Shown in pieces: positions 22,346 through 33,463 of a stretch of 64,000 nucleotides of DNA. The DNA comes from Blepharisma stoltei (taxonomy: Eukaryota; Ciliophora; Heterotrichea; Heterotrichida; Blepharismidae): positions 860,528 through 924,527 of the forward strand of contig CAJZBQ010000041.1 in NCBI GenBank assembly GCA_914767885.1, written 5' to 3'. How positions within the stretch are numbered: the stretch's first letter is position 1; each line of letters opens with the position of its first letter. The translations under genes were made by a program, and so were the position numbers. The notes under the pieces were generated by a model that was not told the origin of the DNA, searched no databases, and worked only from the letters and a program-made list of their open reading frames with translations.

Positions 22346-25074
22346 TTAAAGAATTTTATAAATAGTTTTTAACGAACTTTTTATAGCCCCATCCTTGATC
22401 AAAAATGGCAATCAAGCAAGAAAGGATTTAGCTACAATTCTGATTATTTCTTCAGAAGAACAAGGCTTTGGTAGAAAATCAATCATTCCACAGTCATAAC
22501 AAAGTTTTATATCCTCCTCTGAGTTATAAGCAGAATACCCAACTATAATGGGCATGTGATTGAGTTTTCCTTCTTTATAAAGCTGGGTAATCAGAGTTGT
22601 AGCTTCCCACCCATCCATTTCTGGCATACTGGAATCCATAAAAATTAGCCGATATGGCTTATTTTTCACGTCCTGAAAAATTACTTTGTCGACTGCAATC
22701 TTCCCGTTTTGGGCCTTCGAGTATGATATTCCATTATTCTTTAAAATGCTACTCAAAATTTCTAAATTAAATTCCATATCATCTACAATCAGCACTGATT
22801 GATTTTGGCTACCCATAAACTCTCTAAATGACAAGGAAGTTTCTGGGCATGCATCTTCATCATACTCTCTTTTATTAATTGACAAATCGGTCTTATATTT
22901 TCTAGATTGATTCAATAAATCTATAGTAAAATAAAATGCTGAGCCTTTTCCTGGCGCTGATTTTCCTTTGATTATTTTTCCACCTAGTTTTTTTGCCAGC
23001 AGGTTCGATATGTATAGCCCTAGGCCACTTCCTTTATTGTCAATAATCGGGATTGTCGACGAGTTTTCTTCGTCAAGAGCTTTAATTTGTCTTTTTTCAA
23101 ACTCAATTCCTGAGTCTTCAATGCAGCATTTTAGTTTATTTTTAGCATTAACTGTGCAAATAAGCTCAATTTTTCCTTGAATTGTGTGTCTTATAGCATT
23201 TGCTAATAAATCTAATAAAATTTGGTTAAACCTGTCTCGGTCTGTAAAGACCTCTTTGGGCATTAATGGGTCAACCCTACAGATAAGAGAAATCCTTTTT
23301 TTCTCAGCTTGGAAATGGACAAGGCTTAAAGCGTTTTTGATGAGTTCTCTGATATTGCAGTTTCGCTTGTGCATTTTTAAGCTGCCTGTTAGGATTTTTG
23401 AGTAGTCAAGCAGGTCACTGATCATAGACAGCATGAGTTTGCCGGAATTTAGGATAATTGAGAGTGATTTTTTGGACTCCTCTGTAAGGACTTTTTGATT
23501 TTGTAAAATCTCAGTGGCAAAATAAATAATGGAGTTTAATGGGGTTTTAAGCTCATGAGAAGCTGAGTGTAAAATCAAAGATTTTATGCTTTCTTTCGCG
23601 ATGTTTTTTTCTAAATCAATAATTTGATTTGCACTTCTGATCGACAGAAATATTGAAGGAATTCCTTCTCATATGATATTTTTAGCTTTCCACTCAAGAT
23701 CAAGATGCCCAGACAGAGAAATCCCCAAGGTTACTTCTTCGTCACTGGGATTTTGAAGCAAATAATTTATATCGTCAATTAAAGCGTTACTTGAAGATAT
23801 ATGTGCTATTTTTTTCCCAGGGATATAATGTGTGGCAATCAGCTTTACCTTTAAATGATCCTGACTTGCATTCATGAACTCCAGTGATTTTTCATTGTAA
23901 AACTCTATGTTTCCTACTTGTGAAAAAATAATGATCCCTTCGAATGAATATTCTGTAATAATTTTCAAGCGATTTGAGGTACTTTCGAGCTCTTTCTGAT
24001 ATTGAAAGCGCTCATATGAAGTTTTCATGAGGCGATACCTGCCACAATTGCATAATAAAAAAAGAATAAAAATATCAAAATAAGGGACTGGGATTTTGCT
24101 GTTTGGGTCAAAAAATCAAGGGTGGATGTGCCAGATGTATTCGTGAAATAATAAGACTACATTTAAATAATCATGCACAATATTAAAATGCCAGTTAGGG
24201 ATTGGTCCTAGCGCCTGCTAATACAGATGGACCTATAATTCGAACTTAGTGTGAGACAACTTGAAGTAGAGAAGTCGGTGCTGAGGCTGGCACTGACTAG
24301 AGAAGTCTGGAAGGGCTTATTAACTTTAACGGTTCGACAGCTAGGCCGGTCCACCTACCGTTGTTCAGAGCTGTTAATGTAGATTGACCTCAAGTAAAAC
24401 AAGACTTAGAAGCAAAGTGTGCTAGAGTAATTCTTTTAAACTTAAAATTAAATAATCATACGCTGCTTATTGTCGAAAACTCAAATTTGATTTTTATTAT
24501 AAAAGCAATAACCTCGTATATGGTCTCACCTTGTGAATTTTTGGAAATTGCCAAAAATAAAAAGTTGTAATATTCTGCAATAATAACTAAAAGAACAAGC
24601 TTATGCTTATAACTTACACGACAAAATAAACAGACTAATATTAAAGTAAGCATATTGCAAGCACAAAAAGGGATAAAAAAAGTCCAGTGAAAGGCACTTG
24701 GGTTTAGTATCTCGTATATCAGTTTTATGAATCCGTAGAATGCAGAAATGATAGCCATCATATTTAAAAGCTTGAATACTGTCTCTAGTTATTCGATATG
24801 AATAAAATGGCGTTTCAGCATGACATTGCTGGGAGGCAATGCAACCTCGAGCACATTTTAATTATACTTCACAGGTGCCATGGATGCTCGAGCCGATACT
24901 CTCTTGGTGAGTTATCTTACTCGAAAAGTTCTCCCTGTCGACATTACAAAGAGGGTGAATCCCCTAGGGGATCCTTGGCGTCTGCGTTACCAATGCCAGC
25001 AGGCAAACCTAAATTTAATTTTAAGTTTAAGTCTCTACTTCTTCGTTCAGTCATAACTCATTTTTACAGTACAT
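22346..25074 (-). CDS. Hybrid histidine kinase 1 (membrane, PAS, HisKA, HATPase, receiver)
   Basis: About 730 residues if two SINE-like insertions are removed. N terminus MYCKNELWLNEEVE, then hydrophobic helices (AFHWTFFIPFCACNMLTLIL and others), a PAS-like segment (NRLKIITEYSFEGIIIF), the phospho-His box HSASHELKTPLNSI, N box DLLANAIRH, G boxes EDSGI and NKGSGLGLY, and a receiver with VLIVDDMEFN, phospho-Asp in IFMDSSMPEMDGWEA and Lys in LPKPC. The frame runs past a TGA (22412-22414) to TAA at 22346-22348. At the insertion around 24163-24459 the two flanks are one base out of phase if equivalent TAs are used; the frame is kept if non-equivalent TAs join (for example 24455 with 24164). The gene may therefore be damaged, or use unequal TA joining. 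Closely related to the kinase at 26892-29633. Confidence 0.85.
24163..24459 (+). mobile_element. SINE-like insertion in hybrid kinase 1
   Basis: Element 24175-24447 between copies of TTAAATAATCAT (24163-24174 and 24448-24459). GC-richer, starts ATTAAAATGCC. The duplication has two TAs. Simple removal leaves a one-base frame mismatch in the host. Confidence 0.82.
24781..25045 (+). mobile_element. SINE-like insertion (family B) in hybrid kinase 1
   Basis: Element 24796-25030 between copies of GTCTCTA(G/C)TT(A/C)TTCG (24781-24795 and 25031-25045). Head AATAAAATGGCG, with the family block ACATTTTAATTATA also seen at 37073, 39670 and 59458, and a tail of TTTAAGT type. Removal of 250 nt joins LNEEVET to VFKLLNMMAI in frame; hybrid kinase 2 has the equivalent KEEIEISYKSLIIN. 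Confidence 0.9.
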
Positions 25075-25993
25075 TTTTATTAAAAGGACAATAAATTTCA
25101 GATTAGCGATAAAATAGGATTATTAACGAATTATACAAAAAAAAACTCAACTAGTTAATATTTTATTTGAAAATGATACCTGTCAGGAATTTCAAGAAAA
25201 ATAATTTAAATTGAAAGCTGGCAGAGGGCTGGCTGGATTTTGCTAAATTATTTTTTTGTGAGCTGAGATAGCAAAATGAATGAAATAAATGCTTCTATTT
25301 GATTAAAAATCATAAGCAAGCTAAGAGTTAATAAAAAGCAATAGAATGTAGAGGATTCTGTTTAATTTTTTTCTTGAAAAATTAGCGAGTCTGTTTTTTT
25401 TTGCTTCCAATGTAAAAGATGCTGTGTGGGTTCTTGATTGTGCTAAAATAATTGTTAAAAATAATTAGCTGAAAGTCTAATTAAGTTCTTTTTCTTTATT
25501 TTTTTTTCTGCCTGGCTTCAGTAAATGCGGTGCCATGTTTGCCAATTTTTGTAATTCAGAATACAAAAATTTAAATTTTATAATTTTTCTGGTGTATTTA
25601 TGCACTAGTAAAATGGTAAGGATACATGCCCTCCGGACTTGTGTAGAGTTTTGCAGCCAAGAAGGAAACGGAGTCTACCAATCAGGCATTTGTGCATGAA
25701 AAAAGATTTTGGCCCTTAGAGGTCACTGATGCTTTAGTCAAATGCATATTGAATAACTGCCAGCTATTCATTGATAGCTCAAAGAGCAGAATTATAACCC
25801 TTGCCTGTTTATAAAATATTTTCAAAAAATATAAGAAAATAGGAAATCAATAGAACAATTTATATTAAAGCCGAAAACTTAGAAAATTCGATCTTTGTTG
25901 AGTAAGACGTTTAATTATCAGAATTTTAATACTATCTCTAGCAAGTTTATTTTATTATATATAATTAATTACAATTTTGAATTGTTATTTTGC
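25075..25993. other. Intergenic region with a probable SINE remnant
   Basis: AT-rich upstream region of hybrid kinase 1. A GC-richer block at about 25612-25815 starts TAGTAAAATGGTAAGG like other SINE heads here, but I cannot find a convincing target duplication. Nothing else is seen. Confidence 0.45.
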
Positions 25994-26553
25994 TAACTCC
26001 CCCCCCATCCTTGATCGAACGACTCGCCATCGTTCGATCAAGGATGGGGGTTAAAAAAAATTTTTTTGGGAAAAAAAAATTTTATATATAAAATAAAAAA
26101 GATATATATAGATTTTTTTTATTTACTTTAAATAAGAGGGTTAAGAGTATTTAATAATTATTTTTACAGCAAAAAATTGAATTAATTTCATAAAAATACC
26201 AATTTTTAATATTTTGATTTATTAGTTACCCTTTTAAACTGTATAAATTTTAATTTAAATTAAATATTTTTTTAAAAATTTTAAAGAATCTCTATTTTAT
26301 TAGATTATTGAGCTTTTAAGCCTAGGTTGATGTCTAAATCACTTCGGATGGTTGATTTCGCAGCTTTCTGTCGTCTCAAAGCTCTGAAAACAACTTCATT
26401 AGGCACATCTTCCAAAGCGTTTGATAACTAATATTTTTTTATATATATAAAAATTTGCATGATATGAAAATCGTTCGATCAAGGATGGGGGTTAATTTCC
26501 CCAATTTTTAGGAATTTTTACAGTCAATCGTTCGATCAAGGATGGGGGGGGAG
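25994..26553. mobile_element. Intergenic MITE, 560 bp, TA-bounded
   Basis: From TA 25994 to TA 26554. Left terminus TAACTCCCCCCCCATCC followed by TTGATCGAACGA; the right terminus is its inverted copy. Additional inverted or direct copies of TCGTTCGATCAAGGATGG lie inside at about 26031 and 26470. The interior is extremely AT-rich. No coding capacity. It lies between genes, so excision cannot be tested by frame. Confidence 0.85.
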
Positions 26554-26891
26554 TAAGCCAAATTTAAATTTGGATAACTGCCCGATTAAAAATTCTCTGC
26601 ATTTTAGTTATGAATATATTAAGATCAGAATTTTGGTTTCACGCAATATTCAATATAGCTATTTCTGCGCATTTACCCATAAATGAAATAATCTAAAAAT
26701 AACAACAACTGGCTTAAAAACTAATATTTTGAAGAAAATATTTTAGAAAAGAAAAAAATATTATATCATACCTAATAAGCCAATTGGTACTTACTTAAGA
26801 TCTTATAATTAGTAGAAAATAAGGAATAAATAATATTAATTAAGAAATTTTTAGTTTAATTAATGAAAAATTATTTACATTAATTTTATAA
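26554..26891. other. Intergenic, AT-rich
   Basis: Downstream of hybrid kinase 2 on the minus strand. Nothing recognisable. Confidence 0.45.
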
Positions 26892-29633
26892 TTATAAATA
26901 TTTTATAACAGTTTTTATCAATTCTTCAGATGAGCAAGGTTTATGCAAAAATTCTACCATACCGCTTTCATAACAAAGTTTTCTGTCTTCATCAGAATTA
27001 TAAGCAGAATATCCGATGATATTTGGCAAGTTTTTGATTTTATTTTCTTTAAAATAATGATTTATCAGCCTGGAAGCTTCTCATCCATTCATAACAGGCA
27101 TACTGCAGTCCATAATAATCACTTTAAATCCCATATCTAAACTATCTTGTTCAACTACTTTATTAACTGCGATTTGTCCATTCCGGGCTTCTGCATAAGA
27201 AATTTGGTATTTTTTTAGAATTGATTCCAAAATTTCCAAGTTAAACTCTGTGTCATCTACTATTAATAATAAAATAATAATACGAAAATACCTCTAGAAT
27301 CAGCCTTACTAAATAGCGTAACTCTTAAAAGTAGATAAAGCACGACTTCGTCGTGCTGCTAAAAAAATTCTATAATAATTTACTATTAATACAGCTCGCC
27401 TCCGTTTCTCTTTAAAGCTTTTCATTGACAATGACATTTCTGGAACGACGTCCTCATTGAATTCTTTATGATTCATTTTGAACTCGATACAATTTTTACT
27501 GTCATTCTCGTTTAAATTAATCTGAAAATAAAATATTGAGCATTTCCCTATAACAGATTTAGCTTGGACTCCTTTTCCTCCTAAAAGTTTAATTAATAAG
27601 TTAGAAATATAGAGCCCAAAACCATTTCCTTGCAAATTTACTCATTGTATCGCAATAGAATTTAAGCTTGCTAAAAGATTTTCTAATGCAGGTTTTTCCA
27701 TTCCAATCCCAGAGTCCTCAACATAAATTTTTAAGTGATTTTTGTGGGTCATGACTAGAGAAATTTCAATTTTTCCTTTTAGTGTATGTCTTACTGCATT
27801 CGTTAATAAATTCAAAAGCACTTGGCTTAGCCTCATCTGATCTGTAAAAATTTCTGCAGGCAAAGAAGGGTCTATTCTGCTTACTACAGAAATTCCTTTT
27901 CTTTCAGCTTGCAAATGAATTAAATTGCAAACATTGGCAACAATGCTTCTAATATCACAATAGGTTTTACTTATTTTAAGCTCCCCTGCTAGAATTTTCG
28001 AATAATCAAGCAAGTCATTTATAAGGGAAAGCATCAGTTTGCTTGAAACTGAGATAATTGTCAAAATCTTCTTATTTCTCCAACCAAAAAATTTTTCACA
28101 ATTTAAAAAAAATCAAATTTGTAAAAATTAATTTAATTTACCAAAATTTATGTTTTAAATAAAAATAAAGTTAAAGATATCGTTATAATAATTATCACTT
28201 TTATATCAATTTTTTCATAATATTAAAATTTTTTTTGCTCACGGAGGGTTTTTACCTTAATAGGGATTTTTCTAATAGCTTTTTTCGTTAACAGAGGGAG
28301 TTAATATTTTCATCATTAAAATGAAAATTTTCAAGAAGCTCATTAGTGAAGTGAATAATGGAATTCAAAGGCGTCTTAAGCTCATGGGAAGCAGAGCGTA
28401 AAATCAGGTTTTTGACGTTTTCTTTAGCAATGTCTTCTTCCAGCATGATAATATGGTTTGCATTTCTTATAGACACAAATAAAGCAGAATGGTCTTCTCA
28501 AGTTATATTGCGTGCTTTTCACTCAAGGCTATCACAGCCTGATGTATACTGTAAGAGTACTAATAAATCGTTTAGGGCTTTGAGATAGCTGGCTAACCTT
28601 AAGTAAGTAAATTGATCAATTATATCAGATTTTCTGACTGAGTTAGCTTGCCAACTAGATGTGCCTAGAGGGTTGGGGCTTATGAACTATCCACTTAGAC
28701 GCTTATGGAATAGTTATTCCTAATGTATATTCCTGATTATTAGAATTTGCTAATAAATAGCTGATATCATCTCATAGACTATTTGATGTATTAAAATCAG
28801 ATATTTTTTTATTAATTGTATATTGTGTTTTACAGATAATTTTCTTCAAATTTTCCTCATTAGTGTTAAGTAATTGTAAGGATTTTTCGTTAAAAAAGTC
28901 GATTTCACCTGAAACTGAAATTATAATAATCCCATCAAATAAAGATTGTGTAATTGTATTCAGGCGATTTGTAGTACTTTCAAGCTGATTTCTATATGAA
29001 AAATGCTCAAAAGACACTTTTGAAGTATGAACCCAATATACTCCGCAGGAAAAAATAAAAATAATCGTATGATAAACGAATTTCTTAAAATCTGCATATA
29101 GCCAGTAGTGCCAAACTATCATATGGGTGAGTATTGAGCAGCAAAATCCTATTTTTGTTGTTATCACTGAAAATGTAAATTGGACTCTAATTCTCTAATT
29201 AATCAAAAAGATGTTTTTAATTTTTTAAATTTATTATGAGTTAACCATATAAGTTTTTTATTAATACAAAATTTACTATAAGGCATCAATTTTTAGAGAG
29301 ATTAAGGAAAAATGAAAGCATTTCGAAAAAAGGGTAATATATATAATTTCTTGAATAGAGACTCATAGATATACTATAAAACTCTGCCATTAATAGCAAA
29401 ATACAAAGCTTCATGCTACTGTTCAATTTCGACGCAAGAATTGTTAAAATCCAAACAAAGACATTAGACAAGGCAAAGGGCAGAAAATCCGTTCAGTGAA
29501 AATTCGCTGGAACAAAAATTTCTTTTATCACTCTTAAAGCAGTAGGAAATATTCCGACTATAGAATTGATAATCAGCGACTTGTAAGAAATCTCTATTTC
29601 TTCTTTCCATCACAAATCTCTAAGTTTGTCCAT
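26892..29633 (-). CDS. Hybrid histidine kinase 2 (membrane, PAS, HisKA, HATPase, receiver), four interruptions
   Basis: Removing four segments (123, 229, 181 and 91 nt) from 2742 nt leaves 2118 nt, exactly 706 codons including TAA, for a 705-residue protein. Start MDKLRDLWWKEEIEIS; hydrophobic helices; PAS-like NRLNTITQSLFDGIIII; phospho-His box RSASHELKTPLNSI; N box NLLTNAVRH; G1 EDSGIGM; G2 in the variant form GNGFGLY; receiver with VLIVDDTEFN, phospho-Asp in IIMDCSMPVMNGWEA and HKPCS. TGA codons give Trp at WEAS, NITWED and IQWVN. Such kinases autophosphorylate on His and pass phosphate to their own receiver; the signal is unknown. It is a paralogue of kinase 1, with none of the interruptions at matching sites. 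Confidence 0.92.
27258..27391 (+). mobile_element. Small insertion with hairpin in kinase 2 receiver
   Basis: Element 27269-27380 between copies of TACTATTAATA (27258-27268 and 27381-27391). It contains a perfect hairpin GCACGAC-TTC-GTCGTGC. Removal of 123 nt rebuilds RAVLIVDDTEFNLEIL, the receiver's first strand and acidic pair. Confidence 0.88.
28073..28301. mobile_element. MITE-type IES, 229 bp
   Basis: From TA 28073 to TA 28302. The right end (reverse complement TAACTCCCTCTGTTAACG) belongs to the TAACTCCC family; the left end TATTTCTCC is degenerate. Removal joins FHFNDENI to KKILTIISVSSK, matching kinase 1. Confidence 0.9.
28538..28729 (+). mobile_element. SINE-like insertion (family A, truncated) in kinase 2
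   Basis: Element 28549-28718 between CCT(G/A)ATGTATA copies (28538-28548 and 28719-28729). Contains AACTATCCACTTAGACGCTTATGG, related to the 5501 and 7094 elements. Removal of 181 nt joins NNQEYTS to GCDSLEWKARN, matching kinase 1. Confidence 0.85.
29188..29278. other. IES, 91 bp
   Basis: From TA 29188 to TA 29279. Removal joins LSKNWCL to RVQFTFSVITTK in frame in hybrid kinase 2. Confidence 0.82.
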
Positions 29634-30043
29634 AAAGTTATAATATTTCTTATTAAAAGCTGACTTTTATGATATTTAATTTAAAAAAAACAAAAAATGT
29701 TCAAAAGGGCTCTGAAGTATTTAGCTTTTACAGAAGTTAATTATTTTTAATGCTTTTTTGATATGCTTATCCTTTATTCAAAAAATTAAAAAAATTATGG
29801 GGTTTCGACATTTAATTAGAACAATTTATTTCACCATGATTAGTTTAATCAAATCAAGGTTAAATTTTTGTTAAAAAGAGATATAAATACTAGACCAATA
29901 ATCCTTATATTAAATTTGAGATTATTTATCTAATTTTAAGAATTTTGCAATTTTCTGATTATATTTTTCATGCAAAGCTACTTTAAGCTTTACAGACACA
30001 TTTTTACTAGTAAATACGAACTTTTTTTTTATAAAAGTTAAAA
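29634..30043. other. Intergenic, AT-rich
   Basis: Between PP1 (3' end) and hybrid kinase 2 (5' end). No gene is seen. Confidence 0.5.
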
Positions 30044-31033
30044 TTAAGTAAAACTCTTTTGTGGGATTTTTGCTCTTGGAGGAGTGAAAGGTCTTCCACC
30101 AGCCATCCCTGATGCAGTACCCATCTTTTTCTCTGCTGGCTTCAAAATCTGGAAGCTACACATCAAGGTTTCATCAATACTCATCATAGCCCCAGCATTA
30201 TCAAATTCTCCACAATAATTCGGTGCCGAAAACAATGTAACTAGCTGTCTTTTTGCAAAAAATTCATAGCCATCTTCTACCACTTGATGGGCTCTACATA
30301 TCAAGTCTAAATCTTGTCTCCTCAAAAACCCAGCCACAATTTCAGCGCCAAAAGTATAAGAAACTCCTCTTTCGTTTTCTCCCCAGCCTTGAACTTCTTT
30401 ATCAGGGTCACTTCATAATAAATCACATAGCAGCCCAGTGTCAGGAACATCAATTGGTCTCATAATTCGCCTGACTTGTTCCATATTGGTAAGATCTGGT
30501 GACAACCCTCCATGCATACAAAATATTTTATCGTCTATTAATGCTGCGACTGGCATGCAATTAAAACAGTCTGTAAAGGTTTTTCATAGTTTTATGTTGT
30601 ATCTTCGTTTGCATTCATCATAAAAACCATAAATTCTGTTTATAGAGGCACATTCGTGGTTTCCACGAAGAAGAAAGAAGTGCTCAGGGTATTTTATTTT
30701 GTAAGAAAGGAGTAAGCAGATTGTTTCTAGGCTTTGTTTACCTCTGTCAACATAATCTCCGAGGAAAAGATAATTTGATTCAGGCGGAAACCCACCATAC
30801 TCAAACAGTCTAAGCAAATCATAATATTGCCCATGCACATCACCACAGACTTTTAGCGGTGCTTCAAGCTCTAATAGGATCGGCTGAGACATAAACACTT
30901 CTCTTGACCTAATGCAAATTCCTCTGACTTCTTGTTCTGTTAGATTTACTTGTTTTCCAGGTCTAGAACCTCTAACTTCTAGTAGTTTATCAATTATGCT
31001 GTCAATGTTTAAATCAGAAGGATTAGAGACCAT
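30044..31033 (-). CDS. PP1C: Serine/threonine phosphatase PP1 catalytic subunit
   Basis: 329 residues, uninterrupted. All metal-site motifs are present: [31 protein letters not shown], and [40 protein letters not shown]. Two TGA codons fall at invariant Trp sites ([12 protein letters not shown] and DLLWSDPD), the clearest proof in this window that TGA is Trp. The C terminus [16 protein letters not shown] keeps the TPPR phosphosite typical of PP1. It acts with regulatory subunits in many cellular pathways. Confidence 0.97.
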
Positions 31034-31399
31034 TTAATTTATGCGAAATAATTTAGGGAATTAATTTTAGAAATTTAATTGAAGATGACGCATTTTAGTA
31101 ATAAAATTAGAATTTTTGAATAGAATGGGAAGCATCAGGAAATTTATTTATTGATATAAAGAATGCCACATTTATAGGCTAAAATTTTTATATTTGACGA
31201 AATTGCAATTTATTGGAAAATTTACTTTATAAAATAAAGTACATTACAAAGAGAAAAGCTTCTTAATATAAAAATATTGAAGAATAAACTTGAAATAAGT
31301 ATTATTATAAGCTGAATGATAATTTTTTATAGCATCTTTAATTATTTTACTATAAAAATATTCCATTTCTGAGTTACAATCTGCTAATTATATTAATAA
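31034..31399. other. Divergent intergenic region
   Basis: AT-rich spacer between PP1 and the next gene on the opposite strand; likely holds both promoters. No other feature is seen. Confidence 0.5.
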
Positions 31400-32859
31400 A
31401 TGTCTCTACATGTTACAGGCCAAGGTTGCATTAAGCCAGCTATTAGACCTCTTGATTTAAAACCAAAACAAGCACTCCTACCTATTTCAATAGAAGCTCT
31501 TTCCCATCCAAATTTGGATGGGAATGCAATATTTCAAGATTTGAAATCCAAGCTATCCTTATCCTCATAAATTCCTCCACTTTTTTATAATTTATATCAC
31601 AATTCTTATTTAAAAATTTTTTTCGAAATCAATTTGAAGCAAAATAACTTCTTTTTACCAATCAAACCACCATCATAATAACTCAAAACAATGACTATCA
31701 GTATTTCATTCTTCACTTTATGCACTTCTAAATGAAGTTAAATGCACCCAAGACAAAGAAATGCAGGATAGCTTGCTTCAAAAGGTATCGAATTGATACT
31801 ATTCTAAAATCTCAACAAAGCATACAATGCCTGAAACCCCCGAAGTTGGAAAAGATTCAAGCCCAGGCTATATATCAAGGCTATCAACTGATGATAACTC
31901 TGTTATTGTAAGCCATCATAGAGGATTGTCATTATTGCCTGATTTATCGTCAAGGTCTCCATCGCCTCCACCTCTATCGTTGCATTCTTATAATTGATCA
32001 TTAAGCTATGAAAAGCCAAGATATGCAGCTTTTACTTCACATAATAGCAATCGACCTATAACTGAAGCTGAAATTATGCTGATATCTATTGAATTCAATA
32101 TAAAAAAGCTCTTTTTTGCTGATTTAAATAAAAAAGCTACTATTAATTTGTTAAAAATTCAACCTAATAAAGAATAACCTCGAAAAAAGGCTCGAAAAAA
32201 TAAAATCCCGAGAAAGGCAGCGCAGAAAAGTCCACTTATTCAGAGAAAGTATTTTTTATATAGAAATTCAGAAAGACTTCGGCAGCTACCAAGGCAGAAA
32301 AAACGAAGAATTTTCAAAAAAAATGCAGATGATAGAAGAAAATTACAGGGAAAGAAGAATCAAAAAATTTAGCGAAAAAGAAAGAAAATACAATACCGCC
32401 CACATCGATTTTTCGAGTATCAAAAAAGAAGACTCTGATGAAGAAAGCAGCACAGATGAAGAAGCATCAGTGAATTACTCAAATTTCAACAAAGTTGGGA
32501 GGTTAAGAAATTTATATTCGAGGCTAATTGGCATTGAAGAAGTCCCTTATCGGCCTAAAAAAAGAAGAAATATTTCGCTTACTATAAATTTCAATAATGT
32601 TTCTGATATGCAAGAGCCAAATCCTCAGGTAAGAAATTTTCATGAGCAAATTAATGAGACTTTTTTAGTGAAGTCTAAGCTAGCACATAGAGGGATCAGA
32701 ATTCCTATTAAAGAGCTGGAAGAAGGGATAGTTGGCTTTATTTCAGCAGGACCTGTAAAGCCATCTGATTTACCAAAAGGTGGAGAAAGTTTGCTAGAAA
32801 ACCCTACACCGTGTATAACCAAAGAGAAAAGCAAGAAAAAAAAGCCAAAAAAAGACTAA
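31400..32859 (+). CDS. Hypothetical Ser-rich/coiled-coil protein with one IES
   Basis: After removing an 88-bp IES (31568-31655) the frame runs to about 32150, then continues one base out of phase as KNNLEKRLEKIKSRERQRRK up to TAA at 32857-32859. A single base lost from the A run in TTAAAAATTC would make one 456-residue protein; the alternative is two overlapping genes. The N-terminal half is Ser/Pro-rich (SSRSPSPPPLSLHSYNW, with TGA as Trp). The C-terminal half is charged and helical, then Pro/Lys-rich. No family is recognised. Confidence 0.65.
31568..31655. other. IES, about 88 bp
   Basis: AT-rich, from TA 31568 to TA 31656. Removal joins LSLSS to YQSNHHHNNSKQW. Other TA pairs nearby would also keep frame. 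Confidence 0.7.
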
Positions 32860-32899
32860 TCTAATGTGTTATAATCAATAACCTGTAAGCTATAAAATT

Positions 32900-33463
32900 A
32901 TGAAAATCTCACCAAAAGTCGGCTCTTTAAGCCCTTTGCGGCTTTATCGAAACCAAAATCCTTTTTTCCCTCCTACAAATCATGACTCAATCAGATCCTT
33001 CCCCAAAATTCTGCTTCGAAACTCCTCTAACGATATAAAACTTCACCGAAATTTTCTGACCGAAAAGTGTAAAAATGTAAAAGACCTAAAAAAATCGTAC
33101 ATTTTGACCCCGAAAGGCCTAGAAAGCAAAGATATATATGGAGGGTCAAGAGAGCTGAGTCGATATTCAAAATCGTCTCGTCTATTTCATTACAGCCCTT
33201 TAATGAGCATTAGGAGGCCAAAACTTAAAGAAAGAAGTATGCGATTTTTAATAAATGAAACAGATAGGAAAATTTCTGAATTTTTGTCTGAGGCGAGCTC
33301 TCCTGTGTCAAAACCTGAGACTCCTATACAAAAATTAAAAGGATCACCGAAAAAATTGAGCGAAAGGAGGTTTAGAAAATTAAGATTAAAACACATAGGG
33401 GTTGTGGATGAAGGGGTCCAGGCTTTTGAAGATAGCCCAAGGGATTATTTTGACGAGTATTAA
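32900..33463 (+). CDS. Basic hypothetical protein
   Basis: 187 residues, rich in Arg, Lys and Ser, with an acidic end (AFEDSPRDYFDEY). Segments like SYILTPKGLESKDIYGG and RYSKSSRLFHYSP suggest a disordered phosphoprotein. No domain is seen. Uninterrupted, 40 bp after the preceding gene. Confidence 0.72.
   Translation: MKISPKVGSLSPLRLYRNQNPFFPPTNHDSIRSFPKILLRNSSNDIKLHRNFLTEKCKNVKDLKKSYILTPKGLESKDIYGGSRELSRYSKSSRLFHYSPLMSIRRPKLKERSMRFLINETDRKISEFLSEASSPVSKPETPIQKLKGSPKKLSERRFRKLRLKHIGVVDEGVQAFEDSPRDYFDEY

Noticed and set aside
22346-29633. Bacterial contamination or recent bacterial transfer of the kinases
   Set aside because: They use TGA as Trp and contain IESs, and share base composition with neighbours; hybrid kinases are common in ciliates and other protists.
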